Assembly: GCF_032854445.1 (NCBI RefSeq)
Contig: NC_088301.1
Location: 5,814,044 to 5,878,043 of the forward strand
From: Liolophura sinensis
Lineage: Eukaryota > Mollusca > Polyplacophora > Chitonida > Chitonidae
Direction: 5' to 3'
Length of the DNA stretch: 64,000 nt
The position numbers and the translations under genes are program-made. Positions 37,701-50,861 of the stretch are shown in pieces. Within the stretch, counting starts at the first letter, position 1; each line of letters begins with the position of its first letter. The notes below the pieces were generated by a model. It made no database searches and had not been told where the DNA came from. It saw only the letters and a list, made by a program, of their open reading frames with translations.

Positions 37701-40700
37701 TCACTGATTCTTCTCTGTCATTATCATGGCTGACCTCATATAACTCTATTTTCCTTGGTGCCTAGACTGTCAAAAGACACACATTTATTGGACGAAGAAG
37801 ATGTGATATTCACTTGTTTATGTTGAACTTTTTCAATGCTTGGGAATTTCAGAAATTTCATTAAGTTTTAACATCAATAACAGCAACTGCTGCGTTTTAA
37901 CTGATCCCTATTACAACTTTTTTGTGTGCCGATTGCGATCGTGTACGCTTAAAAACGGCCAAAACAAGCTACAAAAAGTTGCAGGTGAGGTTTTCTGACG
38001 ATTTACGGGGGTTGGGTCAAAATATGAACTGACAGTTACTTTGAGGTCAAACCAGATTGAGAGAAAGGCCTATGTGCCAGCGCACAAAATTAAACTGTGA
38101 AAACCGGGTGCCATACATGTACCCTGCGGAAAGAGTACTGTAAACTGCTTGGAATAGCAGAGAGCCAACGCTTTACCGATTCTAATAAATGCATTCTTTT
38201 CTTATATTCGTCTGTGACACTGTCACAATGCAGTTCTCTACCCTACATGCCGTAATAGATGATAATAATACCCACCTTCAGAGCTGTGTCCCTGAGAGAC
38301 GGAAGCAGTGTGCTTGTTTTCTTAAGGCACTGCATTTAATACCGTAATACAAATTCCTCATACAGGCTCTCACATTCTTAGCTTAGCCTCTAAGGTAATG
38401 CAGAAGACTATGCATAAAGACGGAGCAAATATTTAAAAGCATCCTCAAGAAAGCGAATTTAACCATGAGGACATAGATTAAGTAGTAATACTTTTGAAAG
38501 GGGTAGGGGGCAGTTATATGAAATAAGAATCCATTGCCGTGCAAATATGTATACTCACGTGCCACACAGTCACTTCCGGAATACCCTGGATCACATCGGG
38601 GATTCCCTGCCTCTAAAGGGCAATCCCCAGTTATTATGTTACACTGGGTACTGTTGTAACATTGTCCACAAGGCGCTAGGCAGTCAGCGCCCCACGTGTT
38701 ATTATTGCATTCTGTAAAATACAGCAACACAGAAATGATGGTGGTTGATCATTTTTTTATCTTATTCAGTCCATTAGCAGACTTAAAACTCACAACAATT
38801 ATTATTGTATTCTCTGTGAATTCTGTTGGGCAAAGCCAAGTGGTAAGTTGTTAAATATATTTAAATTGCCACGGTTCAGCTTGCACACCGACGGAGATGT
38901 TAATAATACCCACGAACGCCTGTAAATAGCGCACTGCTCAACAGGTTCGGTACGTTCGCCATCACGTTCCCGTTGTCTTACATAAGGCGAAAGTGGTGAC
39001 GCAATGCACAAGCCTCCCTTTCGACGTCCTGTTGTAAAAAGCATACCGCCCAAGGCTATTACAGATGGAATCTCAATGGGGGAGCGGTCCAGCTCATGCT
39101 GGCTTCCTCTCGGTCGTACGTGTGAAGGTCTCTCAGCTCTGCCCGGTTTCCACCCACCATAAAAAGTATGGTGTACGGCGTAAAACACCAATCAAATAAA
39201 ATAAATAAATCAATGGAGGCAGTAGGTACATCTGTATTTTAGAATGTATATATCGTAGAATAAGATGGTGCGTAGACACCACCGATGTCCTTACGGTTTT
39301 AGATAGTACATATCAGTGCCACTGGGACAAAGTACCATTGATTTGGAAATACAAGTAGTGGATTCGAGCAGATAATAGCTCCAGGTAGCGAAACCGGTGG
39401 AAAAGCTGGAGGTACAAAGCTTTATTTCTTGAATTTCGAAGACACTGTGTGGTGCCTGTAGAAAGTCGTTTCATAACTTGACTTCTTATATATTATTGCA
39501 TCTAAAGGTAGCAAACGTGCTACATGTACACTTCTAGACATGCCGCACAAAATGCCACCAGTAGTTTCTAATCATGATTCTAGGGGGCGCATATGTAGAT
39601 CAACATCGAACCGGGAGCTGGGTCTTTACAGCTCTGAATATTGCACACACATATACCAAACGTGGTACATGTACAGTTTAAGACATGCCGCACTGGTGGT
39701 ACCAGATCCAATGACAATCTAACCGGGAGTCGCGTCTGTTCTGCTCTTATTATTTCACCAACATGTACCAAACGTACATTCGATATCATTAGCCTACCAG
39801 TCTGGTTTGACCAATAGTGCTTGCTGTCGTATTCTGGTCTATTCGTCATGAAATATTCAGTGTTACTGTTAACTTGTGGGCCAATGTTGGGGATGCGGAG
39901 GGGGGGGGGGGGGCATCGCCTTACTGGTTTGTTCCCCCACCCTCCCTATTTCTGATACCATGGTTAACTAGACGCTTCGCGAGATTTTTTAGACACTTAT
40001 TTGCCACTTAGGCCCGTCCTGTTACCATTAATGTTTTATGCACCGTCTCGACTTCCCCAGCCTATGGAAGCCGATAGAGGATGTCTCGCTACCTGGACCT
40101 TTCTTATACAGGTCGAGGCACAGATGTAGCGAAGCGATGCAACGAGGCCGCAAGATATCAAGGTAGCGATCCAAGGTGGCGAGAACAACATAAACTCGCT
40201 AACTGGCTAATTCGCTGCCTCGCATCACTACCTCACTACCTCGCTGCCTCGCAGAATCCCTACCTGGTTCTCTCGATACCTCGACATTGGAAAAGGGAGA
40301 GGCCTGTTATTTTGGAAAGTTCGGTGGAGGGGACAGCCATACATTCCGATTCTATAACACTGGATACCGGTACTTAAATGTGAAGGCTTTAAAGGTTACG
40401 CTTTTTTTTTGTATGTCATGTATTGTTGAAAAAATAAAGCCAGAAAATTCGATGAAATAAGGATGCATTGCCTTGTGAATTTGTATACTCACGTGCCACA
40501 CAGTCGCTTCCGGAATACCCTGGATCACATCGGGGATTCCCCGCCTCTAAAGGGCAATCCCCAGTTGCTGTGTTACATTGGCTATTGTTGTAACATTGTC
40601 CACAAGGTGTTAGGCAGTCAGCGCCCCACGTGTTGTTACTGCATTCTGTAAAATACATAAACACAGAGATGGTGCTGGCGGATAATTTATTTATCGTTTC

Positions 40701-43700
40701 AGTCCATTTTACAAGTTTACGACTTTTGGATTGTAATTTAACAGTAGACGCATAGGTTTCTTCCATAAACAAGCTATTCACAGCTGATGTCAGCTGATTT
40801 ACTCTATCATTATTAGGTGTCATTTAAGACCCGATAGCACGATCGATCTTTGAATATTCGATTCACGATCGATCAGTAATATACTTCGCATGCCTTGCTT
40901 AGACTAGATAATTGTCTCTATAAGGATTATCTCCCTTTACAAGGGAGATAAGTAGAGTAAGACAGAGAGATAGCACATATAAGTGCCACTGGGACAAAGT
41001 ACAGTTGATTTCGAAATACCAATAGTGGATTCGAGCAGATAATAGCTCCATGTTGGTAAACCAGTGCAAAAACTGGAGGTTCAAGGCTTTAGTTCTTGAA
41101 TTTCGGAGACACTGCGTGGTGCCGGAAGAAAGTCGTTTCATAAGCCTACCTTTACTTCTCATATATATGTAGGTGGCCATTATATGGCATATATAGGGTT
41201 TACGGATTGGATTCAAGTGCCTGTGTTTTATCTTCTAACCCACCGCTACAAGATGAAGCATAAAATCCAACTACAGTAAAATGTCTAGATCAGTCTCAGT
41301 TAGATGGTTAGCTTTATCTTTATTTGTTTGAGAACTGAGCATGAATCCAATTGTACATCAATCCTGTTATAGTTTGTAAACATTTAATAGGGTTCAAAAT
41401 CATGACAGTGAAGTTAGCTCCGAGTTCCCGGTTGGACATTAGGATCTGACCTTAGCTCCCGGTTCCCGGTTCGACATTATAAATATCGAACTGCGAACTG
41501 GGAGCTAACTTCAAATATTCACTGCATTATTCTGCTCATAACATTGCACCTAGAGGTACCAAACGTGGTACATGTAAACTTTAGGACATGCCGCACCCAT
41601 GTGGGTACCAGTGGTTCTAAGATACGACGCTAGCGGGCGCATAATCAGACAAAGATCAAACCGGGAGCTGGGTCTGTACAGCTCTTAATATTACATGTGG
41701 CGCATGTACACTTTAAGACATGCTGCACCTAATGGTACCCTTAGTTCCTAGGTACGACGTTAGGAGGCGCATATGCAGCTGAACATCAAATCGCGTCTGT
41801 TCTGCTCTTATTATTGCACCAACATGTACCAAAACGTACAATCGATATCGTTAGCCTACCAGTCTGGTGTGACCAATAGTACTTGAGGTCGTATTCCGGT
41901 CTATTCGTCGTGAAATATTCCAGTGTTGCTGTTAACTTGTGGGCCAGTGTTGGGACCAGTGTTGGAGTGGGCATCGCCTTACTGCTTCGCCCCACCCCCA
42001 CCCCCTTCCTGAACATGATATTGACGCTAAGCGAGATTTTTAGACAGTTTTATACAGTCGTTCAGACCCGTCCTGTTACACCTGATGTTTTACCTTGTTA
42101 TTTTGTTAGTCTACTTTCCAAACCTATGGAAGGCCGATAGAGGATGCCTCGCTACCTGGAACTTTCCAGTACAGGGCAATACATTGATGTAGCGAAGTGA
42201 TGTAACGAGGCAGCAAAACATCGAGGCAGTGATCCAAGGTGGCGAGAATAATATAATCTCGATAAGTCGCTCCCTCCCAGAATCCCTACCTTGCTACCTC
42301 GCTAACCTCGACATTTGCAACGGGCAAGAGAGATACAGCAAAGTAGCGAGGTGGAGAGCAGTTAGCAATCACATTAGTGTCTGACTGAGGCATGCAAATG
42401 AGTGGAGGTTGATATCAACACACTGTCATTGTCACGCTGTGGAACTAGTATATAATAGTCTCAGTTAAATCAGCATTTCTATTTGGCTGAGATGTAACGG
42501 GAAACTATAGCAGTTAGTGGGGATGTGGCGCATGTGGCAAGATTTTAGTATGAAGCTTATAGATGTATAGTTGATGGCTTTTCCTTCAGTTATTGTCTGT
42601 ACTGATTTGTGGTAGGAATCTGAAATTTGATCTATCATTTATTTATTTATTTATTTATTTATTTATTATTTATTTATTTATTTGCCCAATTTGTTGCTTT
42701 ACGCTGTACTCAAGAATATCTTACGTATATGACAACCATCCTTGTGGTGAGAGGAAACCGGACAGAGCCAGAAAATTGCAATGTCAAAAACTACACACTG
42801 AGTGGTCGGAAGCAAATCAGCGACCAATAAGAACTATGCAATAAGCATAACCAGAAAATTATAGATTTTCAAATAAGAAATTCAAAGTATTTTCTGAATA
42901 GATGTAAAGTAGCAGGCCAAGGCCATGCCGAGATCCGCAGAGATTGCCTCTTTGATAGTTAATTCATAATAGCGATATTATAGCAACGGTATATAACGAA
43001 TATAGTCCCTTCCGGAAAATAAGAAGAAATATTGCCTCTTTAGTATATTTAGCTTCTACGTAGTGCCATTATAACATCTCTAAATAGCGAATATATTATT
43101 TTTCCAGAAAATATGCACAGCTGGCCTGATGACTTCTTGTACGTATTTCCATATAGATGAATTATACAATTTATACACAACTGGACTGATTACTTTTCAG
43201 GGTCAAACATGCTGCAGAAGCTTTGATAGCAAATAGTGCATATGATGTCCTTTCAATAAATCTGCGCGGCTGGCCTCTGTGATAGTTAGCTTCTAGATAG
43301 GGCTATTAAAGCAGCGCTAAATAGTGAACATATTGCCCTTGCTGTCAATCCGCACAGATGGGCTCTTGGATTGTTAACTTCTATACAGCGACATTATAGC
43401 AGTTCTAAATAGGGAACACATTGTCCTATCAACCGATCTGCAAAGATGGCCTCTTTGATAGTTAATGAATAGCGCTACTATATAGCAGCACTAAATAGAG
43501 CATATATTATCCCATCAGAAAATCAGCAGCCATTGCTCTCTGAGAGTTAGATGTAGCTTCTACCCAGCAATATTGCAGCAGCACTAAATAGCGAATATAT
43601 TGTCTTTTCAACAAATCCACAGAGATTGTGTCTTTAAAAGGTAGCTACTACACAGCTATATTCAACCAGCGCTTAATGGTGAATATATTGTTTTCTCGAC

Positions 43701-46700
43701 CAATCCACACAGCTAGCCTCTTTGATACTGAGCTTTAACATAGCCATATATAGCTGTGCTGCTGAATAGCACACGTATTGTTTTACCAACAAGCCACATT
43801 AATTCAGTCTTTGATAGTCAGCTTCTACACAGAGATATATTGTTTTCTCAGCCAATGCACACAGCTAGCCTCTTTGATAGTCAGCTTCTACATAGCCATA
43901 TAAAACTGTGCTGGTGAATAGCACATATATTGTTCTACCAACAAGCCACATAAATTCATACTTTGATTGTTACCTTCTAGATAGCGATATTATAACAGCG
44001 CTAAATAGCACATACATTCTTTTGTCGACAAAAACCTGCAGCGACAATCCCTACATTATACTGACAAGGCATCAGATACACACCGTTGATAGTTAGCAGC
44101 CAAGCAGTACTGCTAAAATGGCAAAATGATTATTCTTGTCCTTCTTGACTGATGGAAAATCTTCAACAGCGTTAGTGTACTAGCGAGATGTCTTCTATCG
44201 GCTTCCATACCAGTCACTTCATGTGGCCGGCCGGGTGTGTATGAAATAACCGACGGCAAGTGTATCAAAGAAATAACAGAGCGCGAGTTTCTTACCAGCC
44301 ACTAAATCTGGCCGACCGGGAGTGTATGAAATAACCGACCGTGAGTGAATGAAAAAACAGACGGCGAGTGTATGAAATAATGAATCTCAAATGTATGAAA
44401 TAACCGACAGCGAATGTATGAAATAACAAACCGCAAGTGTATGAAATAAATGACCGAGATTGAACGAAATAACAAACGGCGAGTGTAGGAATGAACTGAA
44501 AGGGCTCTTACATAGCTCTGTTAGACGCAATGAATGCTATCGAAATCTGAAAGATTTGCAGCTGTTCAGTGCTAATACCGGGGCATTCGGTACTGAGACA
44601 ATCTGACATATATCGGAACAATAAAAAATATGCAAGTACTATATCTGTACAATATGTATTTTTCTGCTACTTCTGATAGACATTGAAAACGTATTTGGAG
44701 CTAAATGGTACTAAATACGGCTCCATGAACTTAACTTTTTCCTGGACTTTTTCGTTATATAACTTTATATAACTTGGCTTTTACAAAAATGGTGAAATTT
44801 TCCATTACTTGGAAGAATATGATTATTCCTAGACGCATAGGAGAGCAAATAAACATAAAACATTAATCCCGGTTTATACAGGAATACAATGTGAAATACC
44901 ACAGCAGGGAAAGTAAACCCAGATCAGCGACGACAAGGTTGGCAAGCTGTCACACGAAGGCCTTATATTGTTAGGCTATACCATTCATTTATTCACCTAG
45001 GGCTGACGAGTGAAATATGGTCTCTTCTAAATTTACCTCCTTTAGGGTTTTATTCTCAGCGTTCATGTAAATGCACATTGTTGGCAGCACAAGGTTAGGC
45101 CCCCAACCCAACTACCTCGATAATTAATTTTACACAAAGTTTGTTCACAGTCGGTCATTTTATAAAGCGGTCAGGATCGCTGTTTAGTATGACTCCCCTT
45201 CCGTGCTGGGGTGCCGGGTGAGCTCGTCCGTTATATTGGCGGCAGGTCGTATACAGACGTTTCCTCGACCTCGGTCTTCTCAACGCTACACGAGCGCAAT
45301 TTTCCTTACTATTTATATAATAAATTTTTTCACCCCAACCTTCAAATATATCTGCCCTAACACCATTCCACTCCATGCAGCTTTCACTTTTCTCTTCAAC
45401 GTATCAAAAAATCAACCCAGCATGACCGCCATTGTTTTGAGTTATGGTTGCTGGAAGTGAAGTCATAGCATTTTGTTACCTTGGTAACTTCCAGATCGAT
45501 AGGAAGTAACACTAGTTTTCAGTTCTATCCAAAACAGACAAAATTCTGATATATATTTAAGTAGGTGCAAACTAGCATTGCAGATATTTATAGTGTATCA
45601 ACAACCTAAAATGTCCGTGTTGCAGTATTACCCAATTAATGCTCCTTTACTCTTCAGTTCGGAGGCAAACCTTGCACCCAGTTTCCCGAAATGTGTAACC
45701 TCAGCGTGGTGCGCAGTGCCAGACTGGATGCTTTTTCGGTTACACATAGGTTCGAGTAAGAACTTTCGTATTTTTGTTTAGGGTTATTTGGGTGGTTTAA
45801 TTTTTCGTATATTTGCTTTATCCGTATGCATGGGTTAATTCTTTGTACCAAAGTGATCAGATTACTTTTACGAGAATATATATTTGTCACGCATTAACAT
45901 TATCCTTTAATGAATATAATTACGTGTACAGCCAATGCATATACATGTACTTTTCCCCAAAACCATTAGGTCATATTTCTTTATACTTTTCTTTTTGTTG
46001 TCACTTACATAATTATTCATTTGGGCAATTTGACGCATGTCAAAATACCCGTGCGTCATGGGCATATAAGTGTACATAAAGACTCCCTTTTCACTGATTT
46101 CAAACTGTTTATATGTTGCAAGAAGGCCGTTACCATGGTAAGACACTCGTGAGCCAGGCTCGTTCTCATGATCCAGAATCCCTCAGCATCTTCTTCTATG
46201 ATTTTAAATGGTCATGTGGAATTTAAAAGGTGCTTCTTTGGCCATCTGAGACATTTAACAGCAGTATTTTACTGTGACATAGCTCCGGCCAGTCGGCCTC
46301 TTATTTACTGCCTCCCACCCGTCCCTCACCGTTCTTCCCTAATGTATTCGGTTTTTCCATATACATTGGTTAATTCTTTGTAGCAAAATATGTTACTTAT
46401 AGGCCGATAAATGTTTGCCATACATTAATTTTATCCCTTAATGAATAGACCTACGTGTACAGCCAATGCATATAGCCTCCACCTCACGAAGCCCCGAAGC
46501 ATTAAAGTGTACTATATGCACACTTTAAGGCATGCCGCTCCATATGGTACCAGTACTTTCAAGTAACGACCCTAGGGGAAGCATACACAGATGAACATCA
46601 AATCAGGAGCTGGATCTGTTCAGCTCTTAATATTGCACCCAGAGGCACCAAACATGGTACATGTACACTTTGAGACGTGCCGAACCTCAGTGCTTCCAAA

Positions 46701-49700
46701 TTACGACACTAGGGGACACATATGCAGATGAGCATCGAATCGGGAGCTGGATCTGTACAACTCTTAATGTTGCACTTACATGCACCAAACGTGGTACATG
46801 TACACTTTAAAACACACCGCACCTGAGGGTACCCGTACTTCCAAGCCCCGACAGTAGGGAGCGTAAATGTAGCTGAACATCGAATCGGGAGCTGGGTTTT
46901 TACAGTTTTTATTATTGTTCTTAGAGATAGCAAACCTAGTCTATGCACACTTTAAGACATGCCGTTTACACCGCGACATCTTCAGTTAATCTTTACGGGT
47001 CTGAATCAAATTTGTTTGCAAATGGTTTTGTGACAGAGGTGAGAACACTGGTAGTCACCTGTACTAATCCTACATGCCTTGAACCTCAAAGAAGAAGAAC
47101 CCTGAGAGGCGTATGTCTGTGGTAAGTGACAGCTTTCGGTGCAGCAGTAAATATCATAGCTATGATTATAGAAGTACATGCCGTATGCATTCGTATACAC
47201 CCAGTTGCTAAATCAAGATGATTATATTCACAGAAGAATAAAATAAAGTTTAACCTGAAAAGTATTTCGGGTCCCGACATAACTAAGTTGGGTACCCACT
47301 TAATCAGGCAATTACAGTGTCACATACATATGTGTCTCAACAAAAACCCGAAGCAAAAAGTTATCTAATGGCAGGGCTTGTTATGTCGGAGATCTTTTTT
47401 ACGGAGTTCTGACGAAGAAAAACTCCCACCTAATTACTGCCACCATCCGGTGTGACACGTCTTAAAGTGTACATGTACCATGTTTGCTACTTCTACATGC
47501 AATATTAAGAGCTGTGCACACCCAGCTCCCGATTCGAGGTTCAGGTGTGGCATGTCCTAAAGTGTGCATGTACAACGTTTGGCACCTCTAGGTGCAATAT
47601 TAAGAGCAGAATATTACAATAAATATTTAAAGTCAGCTCCCAGTTCTTAGTTCGATATTATTCAGCTTTCAATAGCGAACCATGAACCACGAACTGCAAG
47701 CTAAGTTCACATTTGAATGTCGAACCGAGGAACTGGGAACTGAGAGCTAACTTCACTGACATTTCAAAATCACCAGCCCAACCCCCAGTGGCTACGACAG
47801 GATGACTGGAATACCCTGTCAATGATACAGTACGCCTACTGCATCAACGGTTCAAGCAGTGAAAGAAATATTCTTCCACTGTGTCCAGTTTCCAGTGAAA
47901 CCATGTTTATTACTGGGACTTTCATCGCCGTTGTCCACAACTTTTATCTACCATAGGCTACTGATTAGACTATTATACGGAAAATACCTTCGACGTTAGA
48001 GATCAAGAGTAAAGGCGCTGGAACTTATAATTTGCTAACTACAGTCCTTTGAAGATTGCCAACAGGTAAATGTTTGGACATGGTGAAACTTCAACAATTT
48101 AACAAACACCACACCTTCATCACATTTCTCAGAGCGGTATCCCAGCATGCACCTCGGTGTTCTCTGTGGACAGAGCCCGGATATTGTGTCACAGACAGAC
48201 GGTCCCTCAGCACATCTCCCACATCTCTCCCCACAGTCTGGTCCGTATGTCCCGGGTGTGCACGCTAATAAACACACCAACAACATGAAAAAGATGGACA
48301 TATGCACATATTCACAAACAACGGAAAAGTAAATAAACATAGTATACATCTTTAAACTAACATTATATAGTTTTACTTCTCTAGTATTAATTTTATCATT
48401 GTATGCAAATATCACATTCATTGCCATTCTTTGCAGATGATTTTAGAACTTTGTTTAGAGGTTTGCCAGACACCTGAAATAGAACAGTGGCTTACTAATC
48501 ACATTGCGGTTTGTTTGTTCCATAAATTCATAACGATAGATTTCATCATCAATCCTATGGGTAAGTTAATATGTCTCTGACAGAGGGTGTAGCAATTTGG
48601 TTCTCATTTGTTGTATTCGTCTCACTATTTCTAGGCTCACTTTGGGAAGATTTATACTTATGTTTCCAAAATGCTAAAGTTTTTTCGACTACAAATCTAC
48701 ACACTTTACTATCTTTCTGCACACGTGTATTTGCATTGAGAGTATGAATGAAGGAAAAGACAACTGTGGGATTTTGTTTGTGTATCATTATAAAGAACAA
48801 TTCATCGAACAGAATGTTCATACAGCCAAAATTGATCAAATGAAGTTTTATAAATAATAAGCAAGGAGCCATATGCAGGTCACGCCAAGACGGAGTTGGT
48901 GTAAATTTGGGGGAGTAAAATATATTGCCTGAGCTTCGGATTTTATGAACTGCGTACTGCTTTGAATATTTTTCGCCCAACCAATTTGATTTACACAGAA
49001 TTAACATTAAAGCTAGAGTAAATGTGATTAATTAGTTACTTCTACAACTGTAGGAAACAGGTTATTAGACAGCGCTTCCTCGTTTGTTTTGTGGGTTTTG
49101 TCAACATTGGGCTACTTTCAGGAAGGAATATTTACCGGCTTGCGTGTAGTTTTTCTCTCTATTCCTTGAACATATTTATCTTTGTATTAGCATCGAATCA
49201 AAGTAACAAAACGAACTGCAAAATCACTTGTTTTCCTCTGTTTTAGAATTCTTTCCACTTGTGATGCATACCGAATATCTGCACTTCACACAAGGTAAGT
49301 GCCGTGGAATTGTTGATCATAATCTTCACGGTGTCTCCAATTATCGCGCTGCTGGTGTTACAAGATCCATTAATAACGTCCCCTGGACCATAATGAGCCG
49401 TGGTGGTGTCCTGATAACACACTGTGTAATTCCGAGAGGAGTTTCCCACGGACAGGGTAAAACCATTAAGACGGTTACCGCCTGTAATACAAGCCAACAG
49501 TTTTCTATATCAACGAATTACCATCAGACATTTAACGGAAAGCAACAAACACCAGGACAACTTTTGTTAATGCGCACAGTAATGTTAATTATCAACCCAG
49601 GGAATACTGTACCACCGATGAAAAGGAAACTTTACGACTGATGACTGAAAATCTTGTGTGAGACACGAAAGTAATGCACCATCACAGGTGAAAGAAATCA

Positions 49701-50830
49701 TGTTCCTCAGATCACAAACACATCGTTACGTCCAATACTTTAAAGAATTCTTTTGTCATAGATTAAAGGATCCCTGCACTAAAATTTAAAGTAACCCTGT
49801 AAATCAGACCAAAGAAATCACAAAAGACAACCTCGTTCACAAATAAAATCATGACCATTAGTAAATGTGGCTACTTTATACTATGGGTTATCGTGAAGTC
49901 TTGTGTACATTATTGAGTGGTATTGCATGAGTCACAAGCTGGACCAATACAGTCCCACTCCATGATTTACAAAACACGTCACAATGATCTATTTGTTATA
50001 TAGCTGAACTTGTCTATGGATTTTCACTTCCTGTAAAAATAACGCTTTATATGCTTTGATGTTCGCTTTACTATTTTGCTTAATTTGGGAATAAACAAAT
50101 ACTACTTATACCAGTGCGTTGTGTGGGTATACGGTATACATTTTGTCAAAAAGTCCCACAAGCCCGAAGTGCGAGGGCAAATATTGATCTTCGATCATAA
50201 TTGAGTCGAGAGAAAAATGCTAGCTAGATATTTTCGATTTAATTTGCAAGGGTGTGGAATTTGATTGTGTCAAAAAGATGTTAGGAGATGTTTTTCCACA
50301 TGTTGTTTATTAAAACTCTTTTGAAAAGTTATTGACTGGTCCATTGCCAACGAATGTTGCTATAAGCCGGCACCTGCTCGTCCCTCACTCCGTGGGTATG
50401 CAGCCAAGCGTTGCTATCCTCTGGCACGTGCATTCCTGATTTTGGTTTCCTGCTAAATGGATTTATGTGTTACTTCTCCGTAGATCTGCTCTATGACCTT
50501 ATGGCCTTAGCGGTCTTTATCTGTTGACCACGGTTTACATGTTGTTTCTTTTTTCTGCAGGTTAATCCACTGTATGTATTGCGTTGATAAAACATTAGAA
50601 TTTCGGAGTTGTGATGATGAATGGAACTCACCTGGAAATTTTATGATACAAGACCACAGTCAAATTTGAGTTCTAGATATTTGTGAGTTTAATTTAAGGA
50701 TCTATGCTAAAAATCTTCCGGATCAGATGAGCATGTGTGCGTGTTGTGGAGCTTTCATTTTTGTACTTATTTGGGTTTTTTTTGTATTTTTGGGTGTTTT
50801 TTTTGTTTGGGTTTTTTTTTGTTTTGTTTT

Positions 50831-50861
<31 letters not shown>

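Larger units (their letters stand above)
36150..38790. repeat. Segmental duplication, copy 2 (EGF exons 7 and 8)
   Basis: Partner of 30560-34140, in direct orientation. It is about 0.9 kb shorter, owing to several deletions in the intron. A third partial copy, around exon 6 (40300-40825), matches only the part around exon 9. Confidence 0.9.
41402..47762. mobile_element. 6.36-kb element with long inverted repeats and 9-bp target-site duplication
   Basis: Left end ATGACAGTGAAGTTAGCTC; right end, read on the other strand, ATGTCAGTGAAGTTAGCTC. The arms stay homologous for about 330 bp (41402-41760 against 47762-47440), including CACCTAGAGGTRCCAAACG and GGACATGCCRCACC. The flanks are TTCAAAATC at 41393-41401 and again at 47763-47771, a perfect 9-bp direct repeat. 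The inside holds tandem repeats, SINE and internal duplications and no transposase. Long inverted ends with a 9-bp duplication fit Mutator-like or fold-back elements; the family is inferred from these two traits only. It fills most of the RPTP intron between exons 5 and 6. Confidence 0.8.

Noticed and set aside
45155-45480. Possible gene start with TATAAATA on the minus strand
   Set aside because: Locally GC-richer with a TATA-like word, but no exon with splice support or recognisable protein follows, and it lies within the inverted-repeat element.
48555-49007. 150-residue minus-strand ORF
   Set aside because: Lies in an RPTP intron, shows no domain or splice support, and its composition is that of AT-rich random sequence.
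49228-49641. 137-residue plus-strand ORF
   Set aside because: Antisense shadow of the F5/8C exon at 49272-49481.
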